Shown here: positions 62,261 to 64,000 of the stretch, piece after piece
How positions within the stretch are numbered: the first letter of the stretch is position 1
How the letters are laid out: every line of letters begins with the position of its first letter
Source: Sporodiniella umbellata
Lineage: Eukaryota; Mucoromycota; Mucoromycetes; Mucorales; Rhizopodaceae
Direction of reading: 5' to 3'
NCBI GenBank assembly: GCA_025677835.1
Contig: JAIXMR010000018.1
Span: forward strand, 186,001 to 250,000
DNA length: 64,000 nt
The notes under the pieces: model-generated
Told to the model about the DNA's origin: nothing
Seen by the model: the letters and a program-made list of their open reading frames with translations, nothing else
The model's database searches: none
Program-made: the position numbers and the translations under genes

Positions 62261-63774
62261 ATGAGACAGGCTGATATACCTATCATTAGCAAACATGAAA
62301 AGGTATTCTGAACATTAACCCAAAAAGCTATTATTATAATCTACTCATTGCAAATTGTTAGAACATTCTAAACCGACAATTTGAAGCGTCACCATTTGGA
62401 AAACAACCACGATCAGTAACTCGATTAGCTATTTTTGATTTCGACAACACCTTATTTTTCTCACCTCAATTGAGCCCAACCATTTGGCATCCGCGTGTAT
62501 TGAAAAAGGCAGTGGCAGAGAGTCTTTATGGACCTGGATGGTGGCGCGATGTTCGTAGTATGGAGCTTGAACCAAAGAAAAACCTTGAACAGACTGCATG
62601 GAAGGGTTTTTGGAACGAGGATATTGTTCAAGAAGCGCGTAATTGCATAGAAGATCCAAGCACTATGACTGTTGTGCTAACCGGTCGTCGTCACCACCCG
62701 TTCTCAAATGTAATTTGTGCCATGCTTAGTTCTAAAAATCTTGTATTTGACATGGTTTGCCTTCGCCCCGATCCTGAAATAGCGCCTAAGTACCGATGGA
62801 AAATAAGCAACAATACCCTAAATTACCACACTTCACCTTCTGTATTCCACTCTACAGTACACTTCAAAGAATCGTTTATATACAATCTTTTACAGCGCGT
62901 ACCAAGTTTATACTATATCAGTTTATGGGAGGATCGCATATACCATATAACTAATTTTAAACAATATTTGGCACGTTTAAAAAACGCTGGCATGATTGAG
63001 TCCTTTAAAGTCATAGAAGCGCCTCCTTTGAGACCAAAGTACAATCCAGAGTGGGAAAAAAATGTGATGAAAAGGATCATGGAGGCTCACAACTTGGCAT
63101 TGAGGGCTCGATTGAATGGGGCCACTTGCGGGAAATTAACGGAGAAAGATATACCGGGAGATCCAATGGGCGAATGTCAAAAGTATTTTGTTTTTGACAC
63201 ATCGCCTATTGGCAAAAGTATACAGCTTACATCTGAAAGTGTACATAGACTAAGACAAACGTTTGAAACCGATTTCAAACATCGATCAAAAGGTTCACAA
63301 TATCCAGGAGCTGAAGAGCCTATGTTCTTTGGGCATTCTGTCTGCACAGACACCAAAAGAAATGATGAAAGTGGTGAAAAGGCAACAATCAAAGTACAGT
63401 CTACTTCACCGCCTAATCAAGATCACTGGATGGCGTTGGGCGTAGAAGTTCTAGTTTCTGGACAAAGCTATAGCGATGTTATTCTTCTTTACTACAGACC
63501 TTCGGACGAAAAAATGCTTAGGAACATTAAACCTCATAATTGGGATAGCCTTGATGCTGAGAAACAAATTGAATTAGAAGGTACAGTTGTTGAGGAGCAA
63601 AGGATTGACCTTAGATCAATTGAACTGGCCATCTGGTCTGAAGGTTCTCAGCAAATGGATCAAAATCCAGATGACATAAAGACAATTATGGATCGTGGCA
63701 GTCCTCTTTTAGACGACCGGAGACCTCGGAGTGGTTCTGATTCCCCTCAATATTCATCAAAGAAGAGAAAATGA
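62261..63774 (+). CDS. HAD-fold 'Swiss Army Knife' RNA-repair-like protein
   Basis: Exons 62261-62302 and 62362-63774 (484 aa). The N-terminal HAD domain has motif I RLAIFDFDNTLFFSP (nucleophile and acid/base Asp), a GPGWWRD motif, VLTGRRHHPF (motif II-like Thr) and LWEDR (motif III/IV Asp). This pattern matches the fungal HAD_SAK family (HAD domain in Swiss Army Knife RNA-repair proteins, PF10307 as I recall). The C-terminal half contains DHWMALGVEVLVSGQSYSDVILLYYR and an acidic, Ser-rich tail ending in basic SSKKRK. Likely a phosphatase/phosphohydrolase trimming RNA or nucleotide ends; substrate unknown. Confidence 0.78.
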
Positions 63775-64000
63775 ATATAGTTTTTAATTCTCAAAAGCTG
63801 TTTTTTTTTTTCATGTGACCTTGCTCTTTTTTTTTTTTTTCGCAAAGTACAAAATACATTTGTACGTAGCGTTTGTGTTGAGCTTCTTGTGTCCTTTTCC
63901 CATTATGGCTTTGTCAGTTTGTATTTACTTAGAGTAGTTTTAAAACACAATTTGATAGCCAACAGGCAACACGCAATACTTTAAGAGTTTGCCAAATTTT
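63775..64000. other. 3' flank at window edge, no gene seen
   Basis: T-rich tracts (63801-63813, 63828-63841). Nothing coding before the window ends. Confidence 0.6.

Overview
The window is nuclear DNA of a fungus, most likely an early-diverging one (Mucoromycota, probably Mucorales). It is AT-rich. Genes are compact and split by many short introns (mostly 40-70 nt, GT...AG, often with a CTAAC/CTGAC-like branch site). Typical fungal genes (RSP5, PRP4 kinase, KCH1-type K+ transporter, TOM40, ZIM17) sit beside genes that baker's yeast lacks but animals keep (UCHL5, RBM17/SPF45, ZCCHC10, NR2C2AP, TMEM18, CARM1-type PRMT). No rRNA, intact tRNA or CRISPR was seen. Exon models were built by hand from splice signals, reading phase and remembered family sequences; phases close in every spliced model.

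Layout. 0-6 kb: 3' half of a hybrid histidine kinase, a 56-aa orphan, UCH37 deubiquitinase and a TRF4-like nucleotidyltransferase. 6-10.3 kb (minus): splicing factor SPF45, then a ZCCHC10-like zinc-knuckle/RS protein. 12-15.4 kb: cofilin and a fatty-acid elongase. 16-21.1 kb: one decayed L1-like non-LTR retrotransposon with a poly(A) tail, then 3.8 kb without genes. 25-26.5 kb: HAL4/NPR1-like kinase. 29-36 kb: NAD kinase, ZIM17, NR2C2AP, an unrecognised 7-TM-like protein, an ornithine-decarboxylase-like protein lacking catalytic residues, and TMEM18. 38-46.6 kb: K+ transporter, C2H2 factor, PRP4 kinase, CARM1-like methyltransferase. 47-54.7 kb: TOM40, RSP5/NEDD4 HECT ligase, a homeodomain protein. 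55.9-64 kb: METTL2-type tRNA methyltransferase, head-to-head ribosomal genes RPS9 and RPL21, a secreted Thr-Pro-Pro repeat protein, COX17, an unknown protein and a HAD-type 'Swiss Army Knife' RNA-repair-like protein.

The genes are mostly unlinked housekeeping functions; there is no operon or biosynthetic cluster. Connections are thematic: mRNA processing (SPF45, PRP4 kinase, ZCCHC10-like, TRF4, CARM1), mitochondrial biogenesis (TOM40, ZIM17, COX17) and ubiquitin (UCH37, RSP5). The most unusual locus is the ODC-like pseudoenzyme at 33.2-34.5 kb, which keeps the region matching the antizyme-binding element but has lost the catalytic Cys and several PLP-binding residues, as an antizyme inhibitor would.
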